A DNA stretch of 11,760 bases from Pseudomonadota bacterium. Its GTDB lineage: Bacteria; Verrucomicrobiota; Verrucomicrobiia; Chthoniobacterales; UBA6821. The notes below the pieces were generated by a model. It saw only the letters and a program-made list of their open reading frames with translations. It did not search any database and was not told where the DNA came from. The position numbers and the translations under genes are program-made. Below, one piece after another: positions 7,122 to 11,760 of this stretch. Where the stretch lies: NCBI GenBank assembly GCA_009928265.1, contig RFPR01000061.1, positions 1 to 11,760 of the forward strand, read 5' to 3'. Positions within the stretch are counted from its first letter, which is position 1. Every line of letters starts with the position of its first letter.

Positions 7122-8453
7122 TTAAAACTGGAGTGAGCAGCCAAGTGTGGGGGTGATCTGTTCGTAGAGTTCTCCCCCTCCGTATTGGGTCAGGCGGTAG
7201 CAGTATTGGATCCCAGCAAAGAGATTCAGGTCGCGGGTGAGGGGTTGTGTCAAAAACACCGAATAGGTGTAGGCGGGACTCAGGTTCGTGTTGGTCGTGC
7301 CGTCGGCACCGATCTGGGCATCGGGATCCGTACCGTAGGCAAAGGCCATGGTGAGACGCCTGTTACCGGGCAGGCCCAGATTCAGAGCGGTGGAGTAGTA
7401 GTTGAACTGGAGGTTGTAAAAGGCCCATCCGCGCACGTAGCGGGCTGTCAGCCAGGTCTTGTCGTTGAACGACCAGACAAGTCCTGGATTGATCTGATCG
7501 ATCGGCCCCCAGATGAAGTTGTAATGCTGGTAGTCAAGAAGGATTCCGAGGCGGGGGAGGGCCTGCCATGCAGCGCCGCCTGAGTAGATCTGCGTTGCCG
7601 CGAAGGTCGGGGCCGGACAGATGGAGATCTTGCCGTGGAGTTCGAGGGTTTTGAGCAGGTACCAGGAGAAGAGGGCGCTGTAGTAGGTGTTTGTCCCCGA
7701 GGGTGGGCGTTCCATCACGTCCACTTCGGCACCGAGGATCAGCCGTTTGTTCACCTTGTAGAGTATCTGGGCGAATTCCTCCTGCCATGGCTGTCGGCCA
7801 TGGTTGAAGTAGCTGTAGGAGTAGTAGGGGGTGAAGACCCAGCGGCGGAACCTTTCTTCGGAGACGGGTTTGGCGATGGTTTTGCTGTCCGAATGTTTCT
7901 TCACTCTCATCTCGGAGAGAGTGCTTTTCACGATGGTCTTTTTTGCCGGTAATTTCTGCTCAGGGTTGCGGAGCATCGTGGTCGGCAAATTGAGTTCGGC
8001 ACGCACCTCGATGATTGCATTGAAAACGCCCGCAGGATCGGAAGCTGATCCGTTACGGAGGCTTTCCTCGAGCAGGGAGAGGCATTCCTTGTCATGGAAC
8101 CCGTTGGAATAGAGAAACCAGGCGCAGCGTGCCCTGAGCGGCGCGTCCGCCGGATTTGCCCGAAAAGCCGATCTGAGTTGCTCCCGTGCCGAAACGATTT
8201 CCTGCCGTTCGAGTGAAAGTTCCGCGCGTTCACGGTCTTCCAAGGCTGGAGCGGGGGAGTTGGTTGCCGTGATTGGGACCGATGACAAGGCCTCGGAGGG
8301 TGTTGAAGGGGAATCGGATTCCCCGATATCCGGGGGCATCAGTTCGAGCGGGATCGGAAGGCGGGAGAGGGGGACTGAATTGTCCTCCGCGTGCAGAGTA
8401 AGAAGAGCCAGCGAAGCTGTGAGGACAACAATTGAGGTGTTGATGAAGTTCAA
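7122..8453 (-). CDS. YaiO-type outer-membrane beta-barrel protein with periplasmic helical region
   Basis: This is a 443-aa exported protein. A signal peptide (about 1-22, hydrophobic core then LHA before EDN) leads into a Pro/Ser/Thr-rich linker (about 30-70). A helical TPR-like section (about 75-160) and a Lys-rich linker (about 165-197) follow. A roughly 240-residue beta-barrel then runs to a C-terminal Phe (CSLQF), the usual outer-membrane insertion signal. Alternating aromatic strands (TPYYSYSYF, YYSALFSWYLL, FYNLQFNYYS) support the barrel. YaiO-like proteins accompany YaiP-like synthases in other bacteria, so this is the probable polymer exit route or its partner. The start is TTG 8453: GGAGGGAG sits 6 nt upstream, the signal peptide begins right there, and TTG overlaps the epimerase stop as TTGA. 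Upstream in-frame codons to 8528 merely overlap the epimerase and would bury the signal peptide. Confidence 0.85.
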   Translation of the reverse strand: MNFINTSIVVLTASLALLTLHAEDNSVPLSRLPIPLELMPPDIGESDSPSTPSEALSSVPITATNSPAPALEDRERAELSLERQEIVSAREQLRSAFRANPADAPLRARCAWFLYSNGFHDKECLSLLEESLRNGSASDPAGVFNAIIEVRAELNLPTTMLRNPEQKLPAKKTIVKSTLSEMRVKKHSDSKTIAKPVSEERFRRWVFTPYYSYSYFNHGRQPWQEEFAQILYKVNKRLILGAEVDVMERPPSGTNTYYSALFSWYLLKTLELHGKISICPAPTFAATQIYSGGAAWQALPRLGILLDYQHYNFIWGPIDQINPGLVWSFNDKTWLTARYVRGWAFYNLQFNYYSTALNLGLPGNRRLTMAFAYGTDPDAQIGADGTTNTNLSPAYTYSVFLTQPLTRDLNLFAGIQYCYRLTQYGGGELYEQITPTLGCSLQF

Positions 8454-9457
8454 TGGAGTCTCCCTCCGGAAAGGCCGCCCTCGCGGTTTCTGACAATCAG
8501 GTCGTCGATGCTCTGTTCGAGGCTCCATGCGTGTTGGAAACCCGTCAGATTGTGGAGACGCTCCAGGGAGGGCTTGCGCTGGGGAACCTGCCAGAACGTT
8601 CCGCCGTATCCCTGCTCATAGCTCTGGAATTCAATGACGGAGGAGCTGCCCGTACGTTCGATCACAAGCTTTGCCAGATCGAGGATCGAGATTTCACGGA
8701 GGGTGCCGATGTTCACCGGGATTCCCCATCCATCGGAATTGGAGGCAAGGAGGTCGATGGCCCGAACCGTGTCGCGGACATCGCAGAAGGACCGGGTCTG
8801 GCTGCCGTCGCCATAGACAATGAGAGGTTTTCCTGAGAGGGCTCTCGAGATGAAGCGCGGCAGGACAAACCCGTAGGTGCCGGACTGACCTGGGCCGATC
8901 GCATTGAAGAACCGGGGGATGGTGACCGGGAGTCCGTACTCACTCCGGTAGGCCGAGGCCTGGATTTCGTTTGTTAGCTTGCTCAGGGCGTAACCTGTGA
9001 GGCCTCCCTTCTCAGGGGAGTACACCAACTCGCTCTCCTCGGTGAGAATCTCCGCATGGGCATGGCTGTAGACTGAGGAGCTGGAAGCGATCACGACTTC
9101 TGGGAGATGCCCCGAGCGTGTCGCGGCCTCGAGTACTCTCTCGGTCCCCATCACGTTTACCCGAGTCACGCTGATCGGTTCCCTGAGAACACGGAACATG
9201 CCGACCACCGCCGCCATATGATAGATCCTGTCGGCTTGTCCCGCTTCCTGCTCCAGATCAGGCCATTCGAGGATGTCAGCCTCCGCAAAACGGAATCGAT
9301 TCGTGTCGCCTCCATGGAGAAGATCCCTGTCGCCGGTGCTCAGATCATCGACAACCGTTACATGATCACCACGCTCCAAGTGCATGGAGACCAAATGCGA
9401 CCCGATAAACCCGGCACCTCCGGTGATCAGTATTCGCGATTGGGTGGAGGTGGTCAT
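8450..9457 (-). CDS. NAD-dependent epimerase/dehydratase, extended SDR family (sugar-nucleotide epimerase)
   Basis: This 335-aa cytoplasmic enzyme has the NAD-binding motif TGGAGFIGS (residues 12-20), the adenine-site DIL (61-63) and the MAA strand. Its Ser of the catalytic set lies in ASSSSVYS and its catalytic pair is YALSK (Y156, K160). RFFNAIGP and YGDGSQTRSFCDVRD follow, as in GalE-type epimerases and UDP-glucuronate decarboxylases. It most likely interconverts a nucleotide sugar for the polymer; 4-epimerase versus decarboxylase cannot be settled by eye. ATG 9457 lies 21 bp after the preceding gene's stop, and its own TGA overlaps the TTG start of the outer-membrane gene. The last codons of this gene carry the Shine-Dalgarno for that next gene, so the two are tightly linked in expression. 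Confidence 0.9.
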   Translation of the reverse strand: MTTSTQSRILITGGAGFIGSHLVSMHLERGDHVTVVDDLSTGDRDLLHGGDTNRFRFAEADILEWPDLEQEAGQADRIYHMAAVVGMFRVLREPISVTRVNVMGTERVLEAATRSGHLPEVVIASSSSVYSHAHAEILTEESELVYSPEKGGLTGYALSKLTNEIQASAYRSEYGLPVTIPRFFNAIGPGQSGTYGFVLPRFISRALSGKPLIVYGDGSQTRSFCDVRDTVRAIDLLASNSDGWGIPVNIGTLREISILDLAKLVIERTGSSSVIEFQSYEQGYGGTFWQVPQRKPSLERLHNLTGFQHAWSLEQSIDDLIVRNREGGLSGGRLH

Positions 9458-9478
9458 GGGCGTGAATGCGATCTCGTT

Positions 9479-10048
9479 TTATTCGAGGCGACGACGGGCT
9501 GTGAGTAGGAGACGGGGATGGCGATAACAGCTGATCGGCATGCCATTTCCATTGATCGCATTCAATTCGCAGTGGTGGCGATGAGAGAGGGCGGAGACGT
9601 AATCAAGGAGGACGCGTGTGTTCAGGGTTGTTTCCGGTTCGAGATCACGAAAAACGACCAGCGGTTTGCGGCCGTGCCCGCTACGGGCAAATAATTCCCT
9701 GAGGGAATTTCTCAAACCACCTCCCAGCGTATGGTTTCCGTCTCCCAGCATCAGGATGATGTCCGGTTCGTGGCTTCCGATGGCATGCTCCCAGCGGATG
9801 GCGTCAAGCCCGAGGACGGTATAGTTGAAGAACTCGATGCTTGGGAAAGTCTCGCTCGAGGTGTTGCCGAGAGCCGATTCGACCCATTGCCGGGCCAGTT
9901 TCCCTGCTTCGACTGTCGGGTAGAGACAGATGATCCTGATCTCCTTGCGGAACAATGATCCAGGGCCGGTCAATGATGCGGTTGGATCCTCCTGATGGTC
10001 GGTGATAACTCGACGGGAAGAATGAGCGGTTCGGTTGATGGTCTTCAT
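9479..10048 (-). CDS. Unrecognised 189-aa protein, first gene of the exopolysaccharide operon
   Basis: I do not recognise a family. From ATG 10048 the protein has a polar basic N-terminus of about 35 residues. An alternating hydrophobic-strand/helix pattern follows: RIICLYPTVEAG (about 38-49), EPDIILMLGDGNHT (about 94-107) and KPLVVFRDLEP (about 128-138). It ends in a basic tail (LLLTARRRLE). That pattern fits a small alpha/beta, Rossmann- or receiver-like fold, but no nucleotide-binding loop or catalytic motif is clear. There is no signal peptide or membrane helix, so it is probably cytoplasmic. It precedes the epimerase by 21 bp on the same strand, and a role in regulating or building the polymer is only inferred. 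A TTG two codons earlier (10054) is an alternative start. No Shine-Dalgarno is seen, and a 7-bp stem hairpin ends just before the ATG. Confidence 0.72.
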   Translation of the reverse strand: MKTINRTAHSSRRVITDHQEDPTASLTGPGSLFRKEIRIICLYPTVEAGKLARQWVESALGNTSSETFPSIEFFNYTVLGLDAIRWEHAIGSHEPDIILMLGDGNHTLGGGLRNSLRELFARSGHGRKPLVVFRDLEPETTLNTRVLLDYVSALSHRHHCELNAINGNGMPISCYRHPRLLLTARRRLE

Positions 10049-10049
10049 C

Positions 10050-10070
10050 GTCAACCATCATCAGGTTGAC
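10050..10070 (-). promoter_or_regulatory. Hairpin immediately upstream of the operon's first start codon
   Basis: GTCAACC (10050-10056) and GGTTGAC (10064-10070) are perfect 7-bp arms around a 7-nt loop. The hairpin's 3' edge lies one base before ATG 10048, exactly where a Shine-Dalgarno would be, and no GGAGG-like sequence is present. It could hide the start region in the mRNA or be a DNA operator. The dyad itself is certain; its function is inferred. Confidence 0.4.
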
Positions 10071-10108
10071 CGACGTTCCGCGATAGATGTCGGATCGCTT
10101 ATTCCGCC

Positions 10109-10125
10109 GTAAGCATAACGCTTAC
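10109..10125. promoter_or_regulatory. Second copy of the inverted repeat TAAGC-N5-GCTTA, candidate operator
   Basis: The arms GTAAGC and GCTTAC are perfect over 6 bp with a 5-nt centre (ATAAC on the plus strand). The site covers the TAA stop of the response-regulator gene and lies about 60-75 bp upstream of the first exopolysaccharide-operon start. A third half-site, GCTTA (plus strand 10097-10101), lies 8 bp further toward the operon, so TAAGCG occurs twice in direct orientation 23 bp apart on the minus strand. The same pattern precedes the GAF-GGDEF-EAL gene at 3211-3225. No T-run follows, so it is not an ordinary terminator. Confidence 0.5.
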
Positions 10126-10850
10126 TCCCCGCAATCCTCGTCCTGGCAGAACCTCATGGCGTAGGCATGCAGCTGCAGAGCCGAATCGAGGCCAATCTTG
10201 AGACGGATATTGTTGCGGTGTACTTGGACCGTACGCGGGCTGATGTGCAGCTTGTCAGCGGTATCCTGACAGGAATGCCCCTTGGCGATAAGTTGGAGAA
10301 TCTCGAGTTCGCGGTCGGTGAGCCCATGGATATGCGAAGAGTCGAAACCCTTCTTTGCGTTGCGTCCGGCCAACGTTTCGATGGCCTGGCGCGTGATTCG
10401 TGAATTGAGGAAGAGTTCTCCGGCCAGAACCGTCTCGACGGCCCGCTCGAAGCGTCCCATCGGCTCCATTTTGTGGAAGTATCCCGATGCTCCCGCCCGG
10501 ATGCAGCGTTCGGCATAGAAGTCCTCATGGTGGGCGGAATGGACAAGAATGCGGATCTCCGGATAGAGGGGGCGGAGATGTTTGATGAACTCCAGCCCAT
10601 CCTTTCCATGAAGCTCAATTTCCAGGATCAGGAGGTCAGGCTGATCCTTCGCCATCTTGTCCATGGCCTCCTCAGCGGTTGCACTGGCCCAGGCAATATC
10701 CCAGCGGTCGAGTTTCTTGATGAAATGGGTGAGCCCGATTCTGCAGGCGGGCTGGGCGTCGACGATCGCGATCCGAGGGCGGGACTTTGAAACAGAATTC
10801 GTTGCAACGGTTTCTGTTACAACGTTCTTTTTATTTTTTGGTACACGCAT
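10122..10850 (-). CDS. Atypical NarL/LuxR-family response regulator with degenerate receiver
   Basis: This is a 242-aa DNA-binding regulator. After a polar 25-residue head, a receiver domain (about 26-145) is followed by a LuxR-type helix-turn-helix (about 174-232: LTDRELEILQLIAKG then ISPRTVQVHRNNI). In the receiver the usual acidic pair is D31-A32 (VDAQP). The phospho-acceptor position is Glu77 (LLILEIEL, where families have Asp). Ser105 and Lys127 (GYFHK) are kept. Glu for Asp often mimics phosphorylation, so it may act without a kinase; none is encoded nearby. ATG 10850 was chosen over an upstream in-frame TTG (10895), because the longer form would translate a palindromic region. No Shine-Dalgarno is evident for either. 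Dyads upstream suggest autoregulation. The gene runs toward the exopolysaccharide operon, which it is the best local candidate to control. Confidence 0.88.
   Translation of the reverse strand: MRVPKNKKNVVTETVATNSVSKSRPRIAIVDAQPACRIGLTHFIKKLDRWDIAWASATAEEAMDKMAKDQPDLLILEIELHGKDGLEFIKHLRPLYPEIRILVHSAHHEDFYAERCIRAGASGYFHKMEPMGRFERAVETVLAGELFLNSRITRQAIETLAGRNAKKGFDSSHIHGLTDRELEILQLIAKGHSCQDTADKLHISPRTVQVHRNNIRLKIGLDSALQLHAYAMRFCQDEDCGE
10791..10818. repeat. 28-bp near-perfect dyad inside the 5' end of the regulator gene
   Basis: The two 14-base arms, beginning AACAGAA and ending TTCTGTT on the plus strand, are complementary at 12 of 14 positions. Their centre is the perfect 10-mer CGTTGCAACG. 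It falls in codons 11-20, which encode the polar linker before the receiver. It could be an operator for autoregulation, an mRNA hairpin, or a chance product of Thr/Val/Asn-rich codons. Confidence 0.45.
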
Positions 10851-10859
10851 GGAGTGGTA

Positions 10860-10887
10860 ACCGTTAACGGTCAGACTTGATCTGACC
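10860..10887. promoter_or_regulatory. Two overlapping dyads upstream of the response regulator
   Basis: ACCGTTAACGGT (10860-10871) is a perfect 12-bp palindrome. It overlaps GGTCAGA-N5-TCTGACC (10869-10887), a dyad with 7-bp arms. They lie 10 to 37 bp before ATG 10850, in the 70-bp gap after the tRNA. They may be operators or a hairpin in the leader. The second also resembles the short extragenic palindromes seen scattered in many bacterial genomes. No T-run follows, so termination is unlikely. Confidence 0.45.
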
Positions 10888-10920
10888 CCAATCAAACCGA
10901 GTTACAAGGAAAAAACGGCC

Positions 10921-10993
10921 TAGCGGTGGTGGGACTCGAACCCACACTGGAGCGATTTTAAGTCGCTTGTCTCTGCCATTGGACTACACCGCC
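10921..10993 (-). tRNA. tRNA with UAA anticodon (reads UUA Leu), short variable loop
   Basis: Folding the minus strand by hand gives a full 73-nt cloverleaf. It has a 7-bp acceptor stem (GGCGGTG / CACCGCT, with G1-U72), U8-A9 and a 3-bp D stem GTC/GAC with a GG-containing loop. The anticodon stem is AGCGA/TCGCT around loop CTTAAAA, with a 5-nt variable loop CCAGT. The T stem is GTGGG/CCCAC around TTCGAGT, followed by A73. The loop puts UAA at 34-36, the leucine UUA anticodon, and A73 agrees with leucine. Bacterial tRNA-Leu normally has a long variable arm (class II), which is absent here. CCA is not encoded: GG follows A73. It sits alone between cydB's terminator and the response regulator. 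Charging identity is uncertain. Confidence 0.85.
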
Positions 10994-11004
10994 AAGAAAA
11001 TTGG

Positions 11005-11041
11005 TAAAAAGTAAAAGGTAGAGCCTTTTTGGGACTCTACC
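11005..11041 (-). terminator. Rho-independent terminator after cydB
   Basis: On the minus strand, GGTAGAG (11041-11035) pairs with CTCTACC (11023-11017), and a CC/GG pair extends the stem inward past a bulge. A T-rich tail (TTTTACTTTTT, 11016-11006) follows directly. It begins 32 bp after the cydB stop and ends before the tRNA. A nested 11-bp inverted repeat surrounds it (see the repeat entry). Confidence 0.8.
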
Positions 11042-11071
11042 TTGCTACCTTGGCACTTTTCTACCTTTTAC
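11011..11071. repeat. Nested inverted repeat with three CTACCTT copies around the terminator
   Basis: GTAAAAGGTAG (11011-11021) and CTACCTTTTAC (11061-11071) are exact 11-bp complements. Between them CTACCTT appears at 11037-11043, 11045-11051 and again in the outer arm at 11061-11067; the first two form a tandem 8-mer CTACCTTG. The left arm can therefore pair with any of three partners, giving alternative stems in the cydB 3' UTR. Confidence 0.6.
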
Positions 11072-11072
11072 C

Positions 11073-11760
11073 TCAATACCCGACGTGACCGAGGCGGGTC
11101 TTGCCGCGGAAGATCCAGTAGATGCTGGCGGTATAGGCCAGCACGATCGGAATCCCGATGCAGGCAATGACGAACATGTAGGCCAGCGTTTTGTGGGTGG
11201 AGGCACAGTTATAGATCGTGAGGCTATTACCCGGATCGGGCATCGACATCACGATGTGAGGGAAATAGGAAATCCCGAGCACTGCCATGAGCAGGGCCAT
11301 GGTGAGGGCGGACATGAGAAATGCGGGGAATTCCTTTCCTTGGGCGGTCAGAATGCCGATCGAAATCGCGGCGAGCACATCGAGGGTCAGGACGACGAAT
11401 CCGTAAGGACGGGTCATCATGACCGCGACAAGGTTCGGGCACTCGAAGAAAGTGGCCACATTGAATGCCAGGAAGAGGATCAGGAAGAGTCCGATCAGGC
11501 GTGGCACCCAGCCCTTGATCGTGGCCTGGAGTTCCCCCTCGGTCTTCAGGACAAGAAAGATAGCGCCGTGCATGGCAAAGAGGACGACGACTGTCACCCC
11601 GAGGAGGAGCGAGTAGGGATTGAGGAGTCCGAGAAATGTCCCTACAAAATCACCCTGCTTGTCGAGGGGGATTCCCCTGGTGATGTTTCCAAGAGCCACG
11701 CCGATCAGTAGTGCTGCAACGAAACTTGCCGTGCTGAAGGCAATGTCCCAGGCAGTTCGC
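11073..11760 (-). CDS. cydB: Cytochrome bd ubiquinol oxidase subunit II, C-terminal 228 residues (5' end beyond right edge)
   Basis: The frame is open from the right edge (first full codon at 11759) to TGA 11073. The visible start reads RTAWDIAFSTASFVAALLIG and then GVALGNITRGIPLD, a CydB hallmark. About six hydrophobic segments follow, including LLLGVTVVVLFAMHGAIFLVLKT, another CydB signature region. At the end are the last helix (IPIVLAYTASIYWIFRGK) and a short basic tail. CydB pairs with CydA in the inner membrane to oxidise quinol and reduce O2 with high affinity. Complete family members are about 340-380 residues, so roughly the first third is missing. A GTG at 11699 is in frame but internal to the conserved region and is not the true start. 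The terminator downstream suggests cydB is the last gene of its own unit, separate from the tRNA and exopolysaccharide genes. Confidence 0.93.
   Translation of the reverse strand, partial: RTAWDIAFSTASFVAALLIGVALGNITRGIPLDKQGDFVGTFLGLLNPYSLLLGVTVVVLFAMHGAIFLVLKTEGELQATIKGWVPRLIGLFLILFLAFNVATFFECPNLVAVMMTRPYGFVVLTLDVLAAISIGILTAQGKEFPAFLMSALTMALLMAVLGISYFPHIVMSMPDPGNSLTIYNCASTHKTLAYMFVIACIGIPIVLAYTASIYWIFRGKTRLGHVGY

Noticed and set aside
8454..8528. 25-codon upstream extension of the YaiO-like gene
   Set aside because: It would place a basic segment ahead of the signal peptide and lies wholly within the epimerase gene. The TTG at 8453 has a strong Shine-Dalgarno and starts the signal peptide.
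10910..10915. Run of six T on the minus strand after the tRNA as its terminator
   Set aside because: No hairpin other than the tRNA itself precedes it, so this is too weak to annotate.
10921..10993. Stop-codon suppressor tRNA
   Set aside because: The minus-strand loop is CTTAAAA with U33 second, so the anticodon is UAA (reads UUA). A suppressor of UAA would need UUA. The T-loop sequence fixes the gene to the minus strand.
11085..11711. 208-codon plus-strand open frame opposite cydB
   Set aside because: Its composition (many His, Glu, Asp, Gln) is the antisense image of hydrophobic codons. CydB on the other strand is unmistakable.
1..11760. CRISPR arrays, insertion sequences or integrase-flanked islands
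   Set aside because: No repeat-spacer periodicity, transposase or integrase reading frame was found, and no copy of the tRNA 3' end was seen elsewhere as an attachment site.

Overview
The window reads as chromosomal DNA of a free-living Gram-negative bacterium of moderately high GC content. Outer-membrane export machinery and a cytochrome bd oxidase support this. The style of the genes would suit Verrucomicrobiota or a related phylum, but that is only a weak impression and no marker here proves it. Every gene I accept lies on the minus strand, so the map is read from right to left.

Right edge, 11760 to 10851: the 3' part of cydB (cytochrome bd oxidase subunit II), then a nested stem-loop terminator, then a 73-nt tRNA with anticodon UAA. 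That tRNA has a 5-nt variable loop instead of the long arm expected of tRNA-Leu. Next, 10850 to 10122, is a NarL/LuxR-type response regulator whose receiver has lost its phosphorylatable Asp (Glu instead). Several dyad-symmetric sequences surround its start.

Centre, 10048 to 3312: a compact six-gene exopolysaccharide locus. In transcription order it holds an unrecognised 189-aa protein, an extended SDR NAD-dependent sugar-nucleotide epimerase, a YaiO-type outer-membrane beta-barrel with a periplasmic helical region, a membrane-anchored HEAT-repeat protein, a processive family-2 glycosyltransferase, and a UDP-sugar 6-dehydrogenase. Three junctions are 4-bp stop/start overlaps and the other two gaps are about 20 bp, so this is very probably one operon. 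The logic is precursor supply (epimerase, dehydrogenase), polymerisation at the inner membrane (GT2), a protein-interaction scaffold (HEAT) and outer-membrane export (YaiO-like barrel). The likely product is a uronic-acid-containing polysaccharide, but its chemistry cannot be read from sequence.

Left, 3178 to 1: a GAF-GGDEF-EAL c-di-GMP enzyme with intact catalytic motifs. It is followed, through another ATGA overlap, by a second GAF-domain protein that is a paralogue of its N-terminal half and runs off the left edge.

The most interesting thread is a 15-bp inverted repeat, TAAGC-N5-GCTTA. I found it twice: just upstream of the c-di-GMP gene (3211-3225) and upstream of the exopolysaccharide operon, over the stop codon of the atypical response regulator (10110-10124). 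This suggests one regulator controlling both polymer synthesis and second-messenger turnover. No intergenic stretch exceeds 300 bases.
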